NCBI GenBank assembly: GCA_936432065.2
Contig: OW386285.2
Location: 101,747,869 to 101,811,868 of the forward strand
DNA: 64,000 bases
From: Rutpela maculata
Lineage: Eukaryota > Arthropoda > Insecta > Coleoptera > Cerambycidae
Direction of reading: 5' to 3'
Made by a program: the position numbers and the translations under genes. This document shows, in pieces, positions 46,232 to 56,571 of the stretch. Within the stretch, counting starts at the first letter, position 1; every line of letters begins with the position of its first letter. The notes under the pieces are model-generated. The model was not told where the DNA came from. It ran no database searches and worked only from the letters and a program-made list of their open reading frames with translations.

Positions 46232-47186
46232 GGAGGGCGATTTTTGAGCGCTCGTTTCTAAAAGCGAACACTAAAGTTTGCGAATATTATTGAAATGTAA
46301 TTTTTGACTCTTCGCTTTTAAACGAATACCCTTATTTCCAATCGTTTTTGAGGTAGCGGTCGACAATCACTCGCATACCATTAGCGATCCGCTCCTCCTG
46401 TCAAATGGTATAGGTTAAGTAAGACTTATTTCCGTTATTGGTGTGGATATAAAGTAAGAAAGTTCAGTTTTTGATACAGTGAACGTTGAAATTATGTGAT
46501 TTTCATCAGGAAAAATAATACTAAGTATTTTCTAAAATGGAAGATCTCATGCATCTTTTTGCACTGGGCAACTTCGAAATGGTAGATGAAGGATATCACC
46601 CTAACAACATTCGTCTCTTCCGAGACCCTTTTGTGGAACTGAGCGAGAAAATGTTTATTAAGATGTTTAGAATATCAAAAGATTTGTGTCTGTATTTGGT
46701 TGAGAGACTGCAGCCATACATAGTACCTAAACCGAGAGCCACCGAGTTGGATGTTCAAGAGGGCTGCAATCTCCTTCCATTTATTTTGGTCATCAACTTT
46801 AGTGAAAGTATTTTCAAATTTTCACTTAATAAATACAGATTTTTTTTCATAAATTCTACAAGGAGAATTTTCTGCCTCTCGGACATATTTGCGTCTTTTG
46901 CTGTTGCCGACGACATTGTTTATAACAAAAATTGTACATTAAAAGAACGTACGTGAACGTACAAAATTGCAAGATGACACCAAAATAAATGACAGAAATC
47001 GTGGTTATGTTACAGATCAGCTGTGAATGTGCGACGTTGCCAAATGCGCCCTTCACTAATAAACGAAACGATCAAGAAACCGAAGCGAGTATGCTCGAAA
47101 ATTGGTATTATTATTTACACTCGTTCGAAACGTCACGTTTTTAGACGAATGCCTTTTTAATCGAACGTTCTCAAAAATCGCCCTCC
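46232..47186 (+). mobile_element. Deleted PIF/Harbinger transposon in the left foldback arm
   Basis: The ends GGAGGGCGATTTTTGAG and its complement are inverted. The flanking triplets are ACA and AGA, an imperfect match to the 3-bp duplication of this superfamily. The interior carries the start of a Harbinger transposase. Its absence from the mirrored right arm (near 50040 and 52510) shows it is an insertion. Confidence 0.8.
46537..46956 (+). pseudogene. PIF/Harbinger transposase N-terminal fragment
   Basis: The frame starts MEDLMHLFALGNFEMVDEGY and continues FRDPFVELSEKMFIKMFRIS, then KDLCLYLVERLQPYIVPKPR. This follows the N-terminal pattern of HARBI1-like nucleases ('F...FR.S.....L...L.P.I....R....L.V'). 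Homology fades after about residue 85, and the DDE catalytic part is absent, so the coding sequence is truncated by an internal deletion. Confidence 0.75.
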
Positions 47187-50100
47187 AGAACACCTCATTG
47201 AGTGGTTGCTATCAGAATATAATAATTTGATTACTTCTGAGTACAGTCATACGCCTCTTATCCCTAAAAAGGGTGGGTCTCATCTTCTCAGGGATATTGA
47301 TCGGTTTTAATTACAAAAAAAATCCTAATACTCAGTTGGATGTTTTTTAATCATATTAAGGTGACTTGGCCAATTCAGATTACTCTTGAATATTTCTTAC
47401 TAAGTGGTAAAGTGTGGAACCCAAAATTAGTAAAAAAATATGTTTTACTAATTTTGGGGTGCTGAATACGAATCCGAAACTGTCATCCGAATTAGCTAAA
47501 AACATCGGGAAGACAGTAAAAAACAACCCTTATTTGGGGGTGGCATTGAAATTGATATTAGAACTTGCAACAAAAAGTATCTTTAGTGCAGGAAATTCTT
47601 TCAAAATACTCAGTTTCGTTAGGTAAATAGAAAAAGAAACAAAAATTCTAAATTCACCCCCCCCCCCCCCTCCTCGTTATCCTTACCCTTCACCACCCAT
47701 AAGAATGGTGTAAGTTATATTTATTAAAAAAAAACTCCTCGTTAAATGGCTATTATATGATTACTTCTGTATACTCCTACACCCATCCCCACCAGAGTTT
47801 TTATTGGTTTTAATTGCAAAGGAAATCCTTAATCACCCAGTTTGATGTTTTTTATCATAATAAGGTGATTTAGTCAATTCAGATGAATATTTCTCACCTC
47901 TGAGATATTTCTAAGCTAGTATTATTAATCCCTATGCCATATCCCCACCTCCCGCAAAACGGGTAAATGATACGTTAATATATATATTTTCAATAAGTAT
48001 TTAGGGATAATTTTTTGAAGTCACTAATAGACGGAGAGCCGGCCGTCGAATCTCCTATGAATAAGATACATGAAAAACTTTTTGTTAGTGATTAGTACGA
48101 CCACAGTCCTAAAGGGAGCCACCTTTTATACGAGCTAATTTTGCCCGCGTCTTGGATTTTTGACCTCACTTCCGGTTACGATTTTTAACGTTTTCTTAAG
48201 TCATCAATAGTCCCTTGGGGTAAAACTTTTACCCCACCGGACCGCAAGATATGTACCCCCCGTTTTCGAGGGTGGGGAATACGATGGTGATAATATTGTC
48301 CGACCTAGCGTCCAACCGCTACCCCTAAATTTAAAAAAAAAACCCCTTTCCGATTTTCCGGTGCTACGCTTGTGAGGGCTTGCCAGATCTGGTTTTTCTT
48401 CATCAGATTGAATAAAATAAGTAAACATTGACCACAGGTGACCTAACCCACTTCCCGGGGTTGAAGCTACCCTCACCCCCAATAACTAAATGCTACGAAA
48501 ACAGCGAAAATCAGCTGAAAAGCAGTATACCCTTGTTTTCGAAGGCGGGGAATATGATGGTGAAAATACTTCTTGATCTACCCTTCACCTACTCTAAACC
48601 GAAAAAAACCCATCCCCTTTTGCGATTTTGGTTCTTGTACACACACTAAATCACAATTAAAATTTTTTTTTACCCCTGTGGTCAATATTTATTTATTTTA
48701 TTCAAATTGACCAAAAAAAAAACCCGATCCGACAAGCCCTCGCAAGCGTAGCACAGAAAAATCGATTTAGTTGGATTCTAGGTCGAAAGATATTGTCACT
48801 ATCGTATTTCCCGCCTTCGAAAACGGGAGTATACTGCTTTCCAGCTAATTTTCATCGTTTTTGTGGTATTTGGTTATTGGGTATGAGGGTAGATTCAACC
48901 CCCGGAGATGGGTTAGGTCACTTGTCGTAAATATTTAACTATTTTCTTCTAACTGACCAAAAAAAAAAAACGATACGATAGGTCCTTGCAAGCCTAGAAC
49001 CGGAAAATTTGAAAAGGGGGTGGTATTCAGGTTTATGGGTAGTGGGTAAAGGGTAGATTGGGAAATATTATCACCATCGTATTTCTCGCCCTCAAAAACG
49101 GGAGTATACCATTTTCCAGCTGATATTCTCTCTGTTTGCGTGGCATTTAGTTATTGGGGGTGGGGGTGGTTTCACCCCCCCTGGTTGGGTTAAGTCATCT
49201 GTGGTCAATATTTACTTATTTTATTCAATCTGACCAAGAAAAACCAGATCTGGCAAGCCCTCGCAAGCGTAGCGGTTTTTTCGATTTAGGGATAGCAGCT
49301 GGACGCTAGGTCGGAAAATATTATCACCATCGTGTTCCCCGCCCTCGAAAACGGGGGGTACATGTCTTGCGGTCCGGTGGGGTAAAAGTTTTACCCCAAG
49401 GGACTATTGATGACTTAAAAAACATTAAAAATCGTAACCGGAAGTGAGGTCAAAAATCCATGATGCGGGCAAAATTAGCACGTATAAAAGGTGGCTCCCT
49501 TTAGGTCTGTGTTAGTACTAATCACTCATAAAAAGTTTGTCATGTATCTTATTCATGGGATTTTCGACGGCCGGCTCTCCGGCTATAAGTTACTCTATTA
49601 TGATAAAAATCCATGTAAGAGGTAATGAAGGATTTCTGTTGCAATAAAAACGAATCGAAAGTCCCAAAATAGTTTCTCCCATCCGTTTCGTAGGTAGATT
49701 TGGAATTTGAAGGGGCCCTAGAATAAAAAAAAATCCCAACAAACAAAAATTATTTAAATAACTAAATAATTTTTACTACAAAAATCAAGCAAAATTTTTT
49801 AAAGGGGATATTGACCATAGACCCCCTCCTTAGAGGGATAAGAAATATTCAGGAGTGATCTGAATTGGCCAAATCACCTTAATATGATAAAAAAACATCA
49901 AACTTGTATTAGGATTTTTTTGTAATTAAAACCGGTCAATATCCCTGAGGTATCCTTTTAGAAGTGAGGAAGCATACGAGTGTACTCAGAAATAATCAGA
50001 TTATTATATTCTGATAGCAACCACTCAATGATGTGTTTTTTAAGGTAGTACTGTCGGTCTTAGAATTAATGTTCAGAAATTAATAAAATTCGGCATATTA

Positions 50101-50764
50101 GTAGATTATGGTAAGATAATGATCCAATTAAATTTTTGAAGAGTTACGGAGAACCAGTAAAAAAATATTGACATTTGAAATTTGAGGAAACGAGAAAACA
50201 AGAGAAAATAATATGCAACACATTTTAGACACTTAAAAGTACAGCTTTAAAGCATGTGAGAGTAGTAATTATTAGCGAATAAACATTGATCCTTATGAGA
50301 AGGTTTCATCATATTTTACAAAAAGTACCGTTCAGATTTCAATTAAAAAGGAGAAAACGAGAGAAAGTAATATACAAAACATTTTAGACTCTTAAAAGTA
50401 CAGCTTCAGAGAATGTGATAGTAGAAATTAGAGAATAAATTTTAAAAGTCTACTTTTTATATCGTAGTTTATTAGACGTGGCAACGTCGTAAATTTAAAA
50501 ATGTATGGAACATTAGACTGTAGGTTTCATAAAAATTCTTTATTACATGAACGATGTTTTATTAGCACATATTTATTAAATGTAATAAAATATGAATGAC
50601 TAATAATGTTACAGATAATATTATTTCATTTTTTTAATAATTAATCTTATAATAACGATTTCTTGGTTATTTTTTTTCTTTATTTTCTAAAAAGTTAAAA
50701 ATTCTCTGCAATATTTTTTTGTGTTTTGTAACTTTAACACCATTCTCATCCTTCCCTAAAATGT

Positions 50765-51646
50765 TTAATAAACCATTATATTTATTTTTTTATATGCATC
50801 TTCAACCATTTCGTAAGTCACGTTTGCAGCAACCATTTTTCTTCTAATACCTATTGATACACAGTCTTTTAATAAATTTATCCCTTTTATAGCAATAGGC
50901 AAATTCTTCAAAAATTTTATTTTTTTACAAGCATCGTCCCAACTTAAAAAAGAACCAAGTAAATCATCATTGGTAATGTTTAATTTGTTTACAACTTGAT
51001 CCAACATGACTACGTCATGAAGAGGATCATGAGCTTTATCACAATTTATGTTCAATTCTTTAGCAAGATTTTCTAACTTATTATCACCTTTCTTTGTTTT
51101 TCCAGTTTTTTTCTTTATTATAGGAAGTGAATCAGAATATCCAAGAATTATTCCATGACAATGTTCTTTTAATAAACATTTTTCTATAGCACCCATCAAT
51201 CGAGGATAGTCGAATGAGCAATTATGAGCAGTTAAAATGCATTTGCGGTTGAACAAACCTAAAAATTCATATAACGCGACTAATGCTTCTGATAAAGTAA
51301 CAGTTCTAATAAGTTTGCCATAAAGTACAAGCTTACTATTAACCAACTGTAAACCATGCACTTTACTAGCTTCCTCAGAAATTGTTTGTGTTGGTTTAAC
51401 GTACACTGAAAATTCATACTGCTTGTACTTCGCAGCAATCTGTAAAATATCAGAAGTATTGGAAAAACTTCCTGTTTCTAAATCAAATAATACTGAAATC
51501 GGTTCTTTATGCTCATCTACTTTTACAGCCGGAATACATTCATGCAGAGAATTAAGTAGTCCTATATTACTTTCATACAAAGTACCCTCTTTGGCTTCAT
51601 TTTTATTTTTTAATGCAGTTTTTGAGCTCAGAGAGAATCTCTTCAC
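50765..51646 (-). CDS. DEDDh 3'-5' exonuclease-like protein, transposon-borne
   Basis: 293 residues, no interruption. Exo I: SVLFDLETGSFSNTSDILQI with D55 and E57. Exo II: LTAHNCSFDYPRLM with D146. Exo III: AHDPLHDVVMLDQVV with H206 and D211, an H-x4-D spacing. All five residues of the DnaQ-like DEDDh fold are present. VYVKPTQTISEEASKVHGL between Exo I and II is also typical of the fold ('P...I...A...HG'). The C-terminal ~80 residues are lysine-rich and unassigned. No introns are needed. An intact ORF inside a small element suggests recent activity or use as cargo. It could be the 3' exon of a larger protein. Confidence 0.82.
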   Translation of the reverse strand: MKRFSLSSKTALKNKNEAKEGTLYESNIGLLNSLHECIPAVKVDEHKEPISVLFDLETGSFSNTSDILQIAAKYKQYEFSVYVKPTQTISEEASKVHGLQLVNSKLVLYGKLIRTVTLSEALVALYEFLGLFNRKCILTAHNCSFDYPRLMGAIEKCLLKEHCHGIILGYSDSLPIIKKKTGKTKKGDNKLENLAKELNINCDKAHDPLHDVVMLDQVVNKLNITNDDLLGSFLSWDDACKKIKFLKNLPIAIKGINLLKDCVSIGIRRKMVAANVTYEMVEDAYKKINIMVY

Positions 51647-51804
51647 ACAAGGAAAAATAAAAATGATTCAAAGTCTACCGCCCACACAAGATGCCCTCAT
51701 TCAACACACTAATCACTACATCTATCATCTGGTTAACCAGTTTGCAATCATTCCAAAATGCACCTACTCCGGCTAACTTTGGATGGAAAAGAAGAGTTCT
51801 TCCT

Positions 51805-52080
51805 CTAGCTAACATTAACTTACTTTCCAAATTTCAACACAATCGGACTTTTCTTTCTTAAGTTATCGTGCTTACAAGAAACGTGACGGGCGGACAGACA
51901 GACGGACAGACGGACAGACGGACAGACGGCCAGATGGACAGACGGACATTTTAAAAGTTGTTCAGAATTCGTTCACTAACACAATGATATGAAATTTTTT
52001 TCTCTGTGAGGATATTTACGGGTGTAATTTCTAATTCGTGTCGATGAAATGCAATATACTCTTCGGTTTTTGCAACATTA
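51805..52080. repeat. Dispersed repeat R2, copy 1, with (GGACAGAC)n core
   Basis: 'ttcttcctctagctaaca', 'agttatcgtgcttacaagaa', 'acgtgacggg', a run of 'cggacaga' units, 'aaaagttgttcagaattcgt' and 'caatatactcttcg' occur in this order. The same order is found at 55416-55665. Confidence 0.8.
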
Positions 52081-52529
52081 TAAATATAATTTAAGAAAAT
52101 TTAATTCTATGTAGCTCGAATGGTTCTGGAGATATCTGCGAAAAATAGCAAAGAACAGCTCACATTTCGGAACCGGAAAAATTGCAAAAACATGCGATCT
52201 TGACTCGTTCATATTTTTGGAAAAACACCAGTAAGACGGCCGTATAATATCGCGACGTAAAGAGGAAGACTTCCAGTTAAACCTGATCGTAAATCGCACA
52301 TCGTAATTGGGAAATTCGGCTCGGCACGAACGAATCGAAAGTAGCATTTTTTGACGTTTAGTGATTTCGAAGGCAGTTGAAGCGACGATTTTGATAAATC
52401 ATTGTCAATTCTCTCTCACTCCATCGCGACGTTGCCTAGTCTAAATACTGCGCAAGTCAAACGAGACAGTATACTTTTGACTCCTGCAGTATCGACAGTA
52501 CTACCTTAAAAATATGTAAATAACTCTAT

Positions 52530-53589
52530 AGGCGTCTGAAAGTAAGGAGTACGCCACCTGGTGGTCTATAGTCAAACTAATTATTGGCTTTTCTGTCATT
52601 GTCTCTTTAGTGTACGATGATATCAACAATAAGTAAAATGATAAACTGAGATGCTAAGTTATTAAAAATATGATAGCGTTTAAAGGGGCTATACAAGATA
52701 TAATTTGCTGGAGCCAACCTAGTCGGTATCCTTTGTAGGTTGCAGGGACAACTCGTGAAAGTTGAATTGCACTGCAATGTTCAAAGCATACCCTCTTTAA
52801 TGTAGACACCATTGTAAGTGAAATTTTTGAAACAAGTAAATATATGTAATTTCAGTATATTTATAAAAGTAATATATACTATTGCACCATGCACTATTAT
52901 GTTTTACCCCTGAATATTTCTATTTCATATTTTACAAAATACTGTTTCATTTATTTTACTTAAAGACTTAATAAATGTCTTTTCAGTTATATTCACTGTA
53001 CCACTAATTTCATAGGTATCTGAATCTGAAACACTTGTTTGTGAACATAGAGCGTACACCTTTATTAAGTTTTGTGTTGAATATGGGTTGTACCACACAA
53101 AATAATATGTCCTGCATTTAAAACATATTCCCCTTCATACACACCCTTAGAATTTTTACATTTTTAGTGCTTCCCAAATGTTCCATACATTGCAATATGC
53201 TTAACCTAAATGTCACTCATGTTTCCAGAAAGAAAAGTGATTTAAACTACAATTTTACATAAATTTAAAGAAATATTTTAGTTTTTTAATATTTAACTAG
53301 CCAGATACTGTTTATGTCGAAGAAACTGTACTTTTCAAGGGAAATACTAGATAACCTAAAAAATATGAATTTTGCTGAATAATGCCATTAACATATTGCA
53401 AATCACTTACAACAAAATCTTGCAAACCTTTAGGTCATATATTATTAATGTTATTATTTTTAATGCCAAAAATAACAATAAACAGAAAGAAATCAATATG
53501 AGTTTTCGCCACATAAATAAACAAAAAGCCTATGATTAGTTCACGAGTTCTCCACTTTGGCGCTGGCATCTTAAATTCAGACGCCTATA
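52530..53589. mobile_element. TA-type MITE in the right foldback arm
   Basis: CTATAGGCGTCTGAA at the left is mirrored by TTCAGACGCCTATAG at the right. Flanking foldback-arm sequence continues on both sides, and the left-arm counterpart lacks the element. About 1.06 kb, AT-rich, with no coding features. Confidence 0.72.
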
Positions 53590-54175
53590 GTAGTTATAGT
53601 TGCTTACAATCTCTTTAGAGGTGGTGAAAGAATGGCGAGGAAGGTTGAAGAGGTAAATTTGATTTTTTACTTCTTTTTCTACTCAGTTATCGAAAGTTAA
53701 ACTTTTAAGATAATTTTCTGCAAAATTGCAATGTCACCCCGAAATAAGGGTGGTTTTTTAATGTGTTCCGGAGATTTTTCGCCAAAACGGGTGACAGATT
53801 CGTGTTCAGCACCCCAAAATTAGTAAAAAAAGATGGTTTCCACACTTTACCACGGATGGGCCAAAAAAGCCCCTTTTTTAACATTGTTCTTTTTAATTGA
53901 TATCACCGGCGACTCCGCCAAATCCTCGAAAATGCTCGTAAAATATAAAAAGTTGTTAAAAAATGGCAAAAAATTTTAATTTTGTCATAATAATTATTTA
54001 AATTTTATAGGAAGCAATGCACAGATTTAAACCAAAACTTCTCATTGCAGTTGTTGTTACACCTAAAACAAATTAAAACCATAAGATCCCTAAAGCTAAA
54101 CAATTTCATGTGAAAATATTAACTCAACTAATATTATTATAAACAAGTACTGAAACATTAGTTAAAAATTCTTAC

Positions 54176-54395
54176 TTAGGATTATTGATAACTTCTAGAA
54201 TAGCCTCTTTAAAGGATTCCTTCGTCAGTTTATTTTTATCCAGATAAACTCCAAATCCTTTTTTAACTATTTTTTGAACATTTCCTTCTTGATCTCCTAT
54301 AAACGGAATACCAACCACAGGAACATTACTAAATATAGCTTCTTCCGTAGATTGGAGTCCACCTTGAGTTATGAAGACTTTAATTTTGGGATGCC
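54176..54395 (-). CDS. UDP-glycosyltransferase, 220-bp internal exon (donor-sugar site)
   Basis: Acceptor TTTACAG precedes GGCATCCC, and donor GTAAGA follows CCTAA. The exon encodes HPKIKVFITQGGLQSTEEAI then FSNVPVVGIPFIGDQEGNVQ, the UGT signature where Q and the DQ pair contact UDP-sugar. It ends FKEAILEVINNP. It is 220 bp, in phase 2 to 2, and joins the terminal exon 9.4 kb away to give ...NNPKYKQK... The 5' exons (signal peptide, acceptor-binding half) are not visible up to 64 kb, so they lie beyond the window or are too diverged to spot. Confidence 0.92.
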
Positions 54396-54621
54396 CTGTA
54401 AATATAAAGAAATAATAGTTCATTTTTTAATCCATAATGTATGAAACGAAAGGTTAGATTCATATTATGAAGATTGAAATTAGGTATGTTACGTTAAATC
54501 AGTTTGACGCTTTACGCAGGTCAAGTGAATGTAGTGTATTTATATCAAAGAACAGGCTATATATTTAATGAGTAGCACAAAGACCTCAGAATATATCTCA
54601 TCTATACCACTATGGACTTTA

Positions 54622-54652
<31 letters not shown>

Positions 54653-54819
54653 TGTCTTTACTGCAATGTAAAATATATAAAAGAAAATTACTAATTAGAG
54701 AAGGATGTCGGTATTCACATATATGCTGTTCCATACAACCATTCACTTATAGACAATGTTGAAATAATGTAATTAAAATTCAATACAAATACAAAAATAT
54801 TAAATAACTAGAGGAAGCA
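54396..54819. other. UGT upstream intron, AT-rich
   Basis: Contains an (AAT)n microsatellite at 54622-54652; nothing else is seen. Confidence 0.6.
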
Positions 54820-54974
54820 TTATACTCTTCGCCGATTTACTGAGCTTTTTATATAATTGTTACACATTCTGTAGGATACTCTTCGCATTTTTCTTGTAAA
54901 TAAGGTTAGTTTTTGGACATTCTAAATTTTGTGATACCAACTTTGTTGTGAAAAAAAATATATGAAAAAAAAAA

Positions 54975-55195
54975 ATAACGATGTGAGGGATCGAACCGGG
55001 GACCCTTGGATTGCAACACGAACCAATTCAATTCAATTCAAAAAGTATTTATTCACAGTTGTTTACAAATATGCGCCAGAGTCGGATCCCGGTTCAGAGC
55101 CGACCGCACAACCACGCCTCGCAGCGTCGTGGTGAATGTGCAGTCAGATGGCAACACGAACCTCTTGTCACTACACCACCATTTCTTATTACTAA
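54975..55195 (-). mobile_element. tRNA-derived SINE, interrupted by another SINE
   Basis: Minus strand: box A-like TGGTGTAGTGAC (55178-55167) and box B GGTTCGATCCC (54997-54987), with 'tccaagggtcccc' before box B as in a tRNA variable/T-arm. Box A and B would be at tRNA spacing if the 126-bp insert and one duplication are ignored. It is followed by 'tcacatcg' and a T/A-rich tail. A tRNA gene proper is excluded by unpaired acceptor ends. Confidence 0.65.
55025..55150 (-). mobile_element. Second SINE with (AATTG)n tail and perfect 12-bp TSD
   Basis: GCAACACGAACC occurs at 55013-55024 and 55151-55162. The 126 bp between them read, on the minus strand, a GC-rich head ('ctgcgaggcgtggttgtgcg', 'ggctctgaaccggga') and a tail of three AATTG-type units. 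This is a clean retroposition structure. Confidence 0.8.
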
Positions 55196-55662
55196 AATTG
55201 TTAATGAGTGTAATATATACCATTAGAAAATTTATTGTGATTATTAGGAAACACACATTAGTAAAATGTATTAAAAAAAAATAGTGATAGGAAATAACAT
55301 TTCGCAAGGTTTCTATTTATTACAAACCATAAAAAAATGTAAAAAATATTTTTTTAAATTTTAAATTACTAATAACTTTTTTATTTACCAATCTATTTTG
55401 TTGAAAAACAATAGGGTTCTTCCTCTAGCTAACACTAAGTTACTCTCCAAATTTCAATACAATTGGATTTTTCTTTCTTGAGTTATCGTGCTTACAAGAA
55501 ACGTGACGGACGGACAGACGGACAGACGGACATTTTAAAAGTTGTTCAGAATTCGTTCACTAACATAACGATATAAAAATTTTTTCTCTATGAGCGATAT
55601 TTACTGATTTAGAAATGTGCCGATCAAATACAATATACTCTTCGTTTTTGCGAAGAGTATAA

Positions 55663-56027
55663 TAATCAACAATATCATAGACAAATGTGAATAAATAAAC
55701 AAAACTATGCCATAAATATTAAATTAGTAAGAACATTGTACAATATTGACCGTACCTATTTTTTAAATTGCCTTATTTATATTAACGTTCTGGTGAAGTT
55801 TAGCTAATGCTACTCTACTACTTAGCCAGGGTGACGAGATGATATGCGATCACCCATCCAAGTGCCGGACTCGCCCAGCGTGCCGATCGAGGTATAACCA
55901 TCTACCATTTTAGAAGTTTTATTGATCTTTTAAGTATTTTAGGCATCTTTTAAGTATCTTTTAAGAGAAGGGTATTTATTTCATATGAAACCAGTACCCT
56001 ATCTATGCTGCCCAAAAAAGGCAAAAG
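55663..56027. other. Non-coding interval
   Basis: Short segment 'gccagggtgacgagatgata' to 'tcgcccagcgtgccgatcg' near 55830-55890 is GC-richer. Nothing assignable. Confidence 0.4.
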
Positions 56028-56571
56028 GCAGTAAGTGACAAAACATCGAATCTGAATAAATCGAACTTTAATGAAATTTATGGCCCTTCCGTAAAAATAG
56101 CGCAATGAAGTAAAATTAGGATCTAAAATAAATACAAAAATCACCATTTTTGTCTTTAATATTAATGGAATGTTGCACTCTTTATTTTAAGAAAAAAATC
56201 ACATACTGCCTTCTGCCTCAGCTTTTCTGTAATAGATTGATTGAAAAATTCAGCAGGGAGTAATGAAATTTCAAGTGTTTCGTAAAGCTGATTTTTAATG
56301 CTAGATAATTAATTCCGAACATTTTGAAGTGGAACGAAAAATCTTTTATCTGCGAAAGTTCATGCACTACTGCTGTTTGCCCAAGTACAACATTTTAAAA
56401 CGCGAATATCATACTAAGGTAAATCGCAGTAATTGCTGTTCATGCACATACTGCCTTATACCTCCAATTTTTAAAAATAATTCCACATACTGCTGTATGC
56501 CATTCCATTTTATTCGGTTATACGTATGAATTTTTAAAACAGAATTAATTCAGAAGCTGCGTCACTTACTG
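56028..56571. repeat. Possible MITE with GCAGTAAGTGAC ends and 'tactgc' repeats
   Basis: GCAGTAAGTGAC at 56028 is mirrored near 56560-56571, followed inwards on both sides by a 'tctgaattaa'-like stretch. 'actgctgt.tgcc' recurs about three times inside. No target duplication was found. Confidence 0.45.

Larger units (their letters stand above)
50044..52505 (-). mobile_element. TTAA-flanked element carrying an exonuclease gene
   Basis: Inverted ends GGTAGTACTGTCGG and GGTAGTACTGTCGA (read inwards) are bordered by TTAA at 50040-50043 and 52506-52509. The flanking DNA on both sides belongs to one continuous foldback arm, which independently confirms the insertion. TTAA duplications are used by piggyBac, Kolobok and Sola3 elements; the ends do not settle which. 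It contains no recognisable transposase, only the DEDDh exonuclease ORF and a copy of repeat R2. Confidence 0.78.
46002..53830. mobile_element. Foldback element with tandem-unit arms, invaded by three other elements
   Basis: Outer arms: 'tactaattttggggtgctga' and 'cccgttttggc' at 46002-46040, with further matches to 46205, are mirrored at 53605-53830. Middle arms: 47187-47410 are mirrored at 49840-50040. Inner arms: 48000-48330 are mirrored at 49290-49580. The centre lies near 48700, with repeated ~265-275-bp units ('cccgttttcgagg' type). Arm continuity is broken by a Harbinger element, a TTAA element and a TA MITE. Without these it would be about 3.35 kb. A direct copy of the terminal unit sits at 47405-47700. 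No gene of its own is seen. Confidence 0.75.
44797..54175 (-). other. 9.4-kb last intron of the UGT, filled with transposons
   Basis: Donor GTAAGA (54175 downwards) and acceptor TTGTAG (ending 44797) are consensus. The intron contains a reverse copy of repeat R1, the large foldback element with its nested insertions, and AT-rich unique DNA at 44797-45640 and 53831-54175 where I see nothing coding. Confidence 0.85.
54820..55662. mobile_element. R2-type element with TTATACTCTTCGC ends
   Basis: TTATACTCTTCGC (54820-54832) and GCGAAGAGTATAA (55650-55662) are inverted. The right end also forms a local stem-loop with 'tatactcttcg' 10 bp before it. Repeat R2 copy 2 occupies 55416-55662, with a 'ggacagac' run at 55513-55530. 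A tRNA-derived SINE lies inside. The pairing of the two ends as one element is likely but not proven. Confidence 0.55.

Noticed and set aside
51423..51776. Plus-strand frame opposite the exonuclease
   Set aside because: Shadow of the exonuclease gene; no motif of its own.
46002..53830. Maverick/Polinton, because of long terminal inverted repeats and size
   Set aside because: No polymerase B, retroviral-type integrase, ATPase or capsid gene is present, and the arms run through the whole element as in foldbacks.
54975..55195. Functional tRNA gene on the minus strand
   Set aside because: Box A and B are present, but the body is split by a 126-bp insert and the acceptor ends do not pair.
55640..55665. 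Helitron 3' end
   Set aside because: A hairpin is present but no CTRR terminus or TC start could be paired with it.
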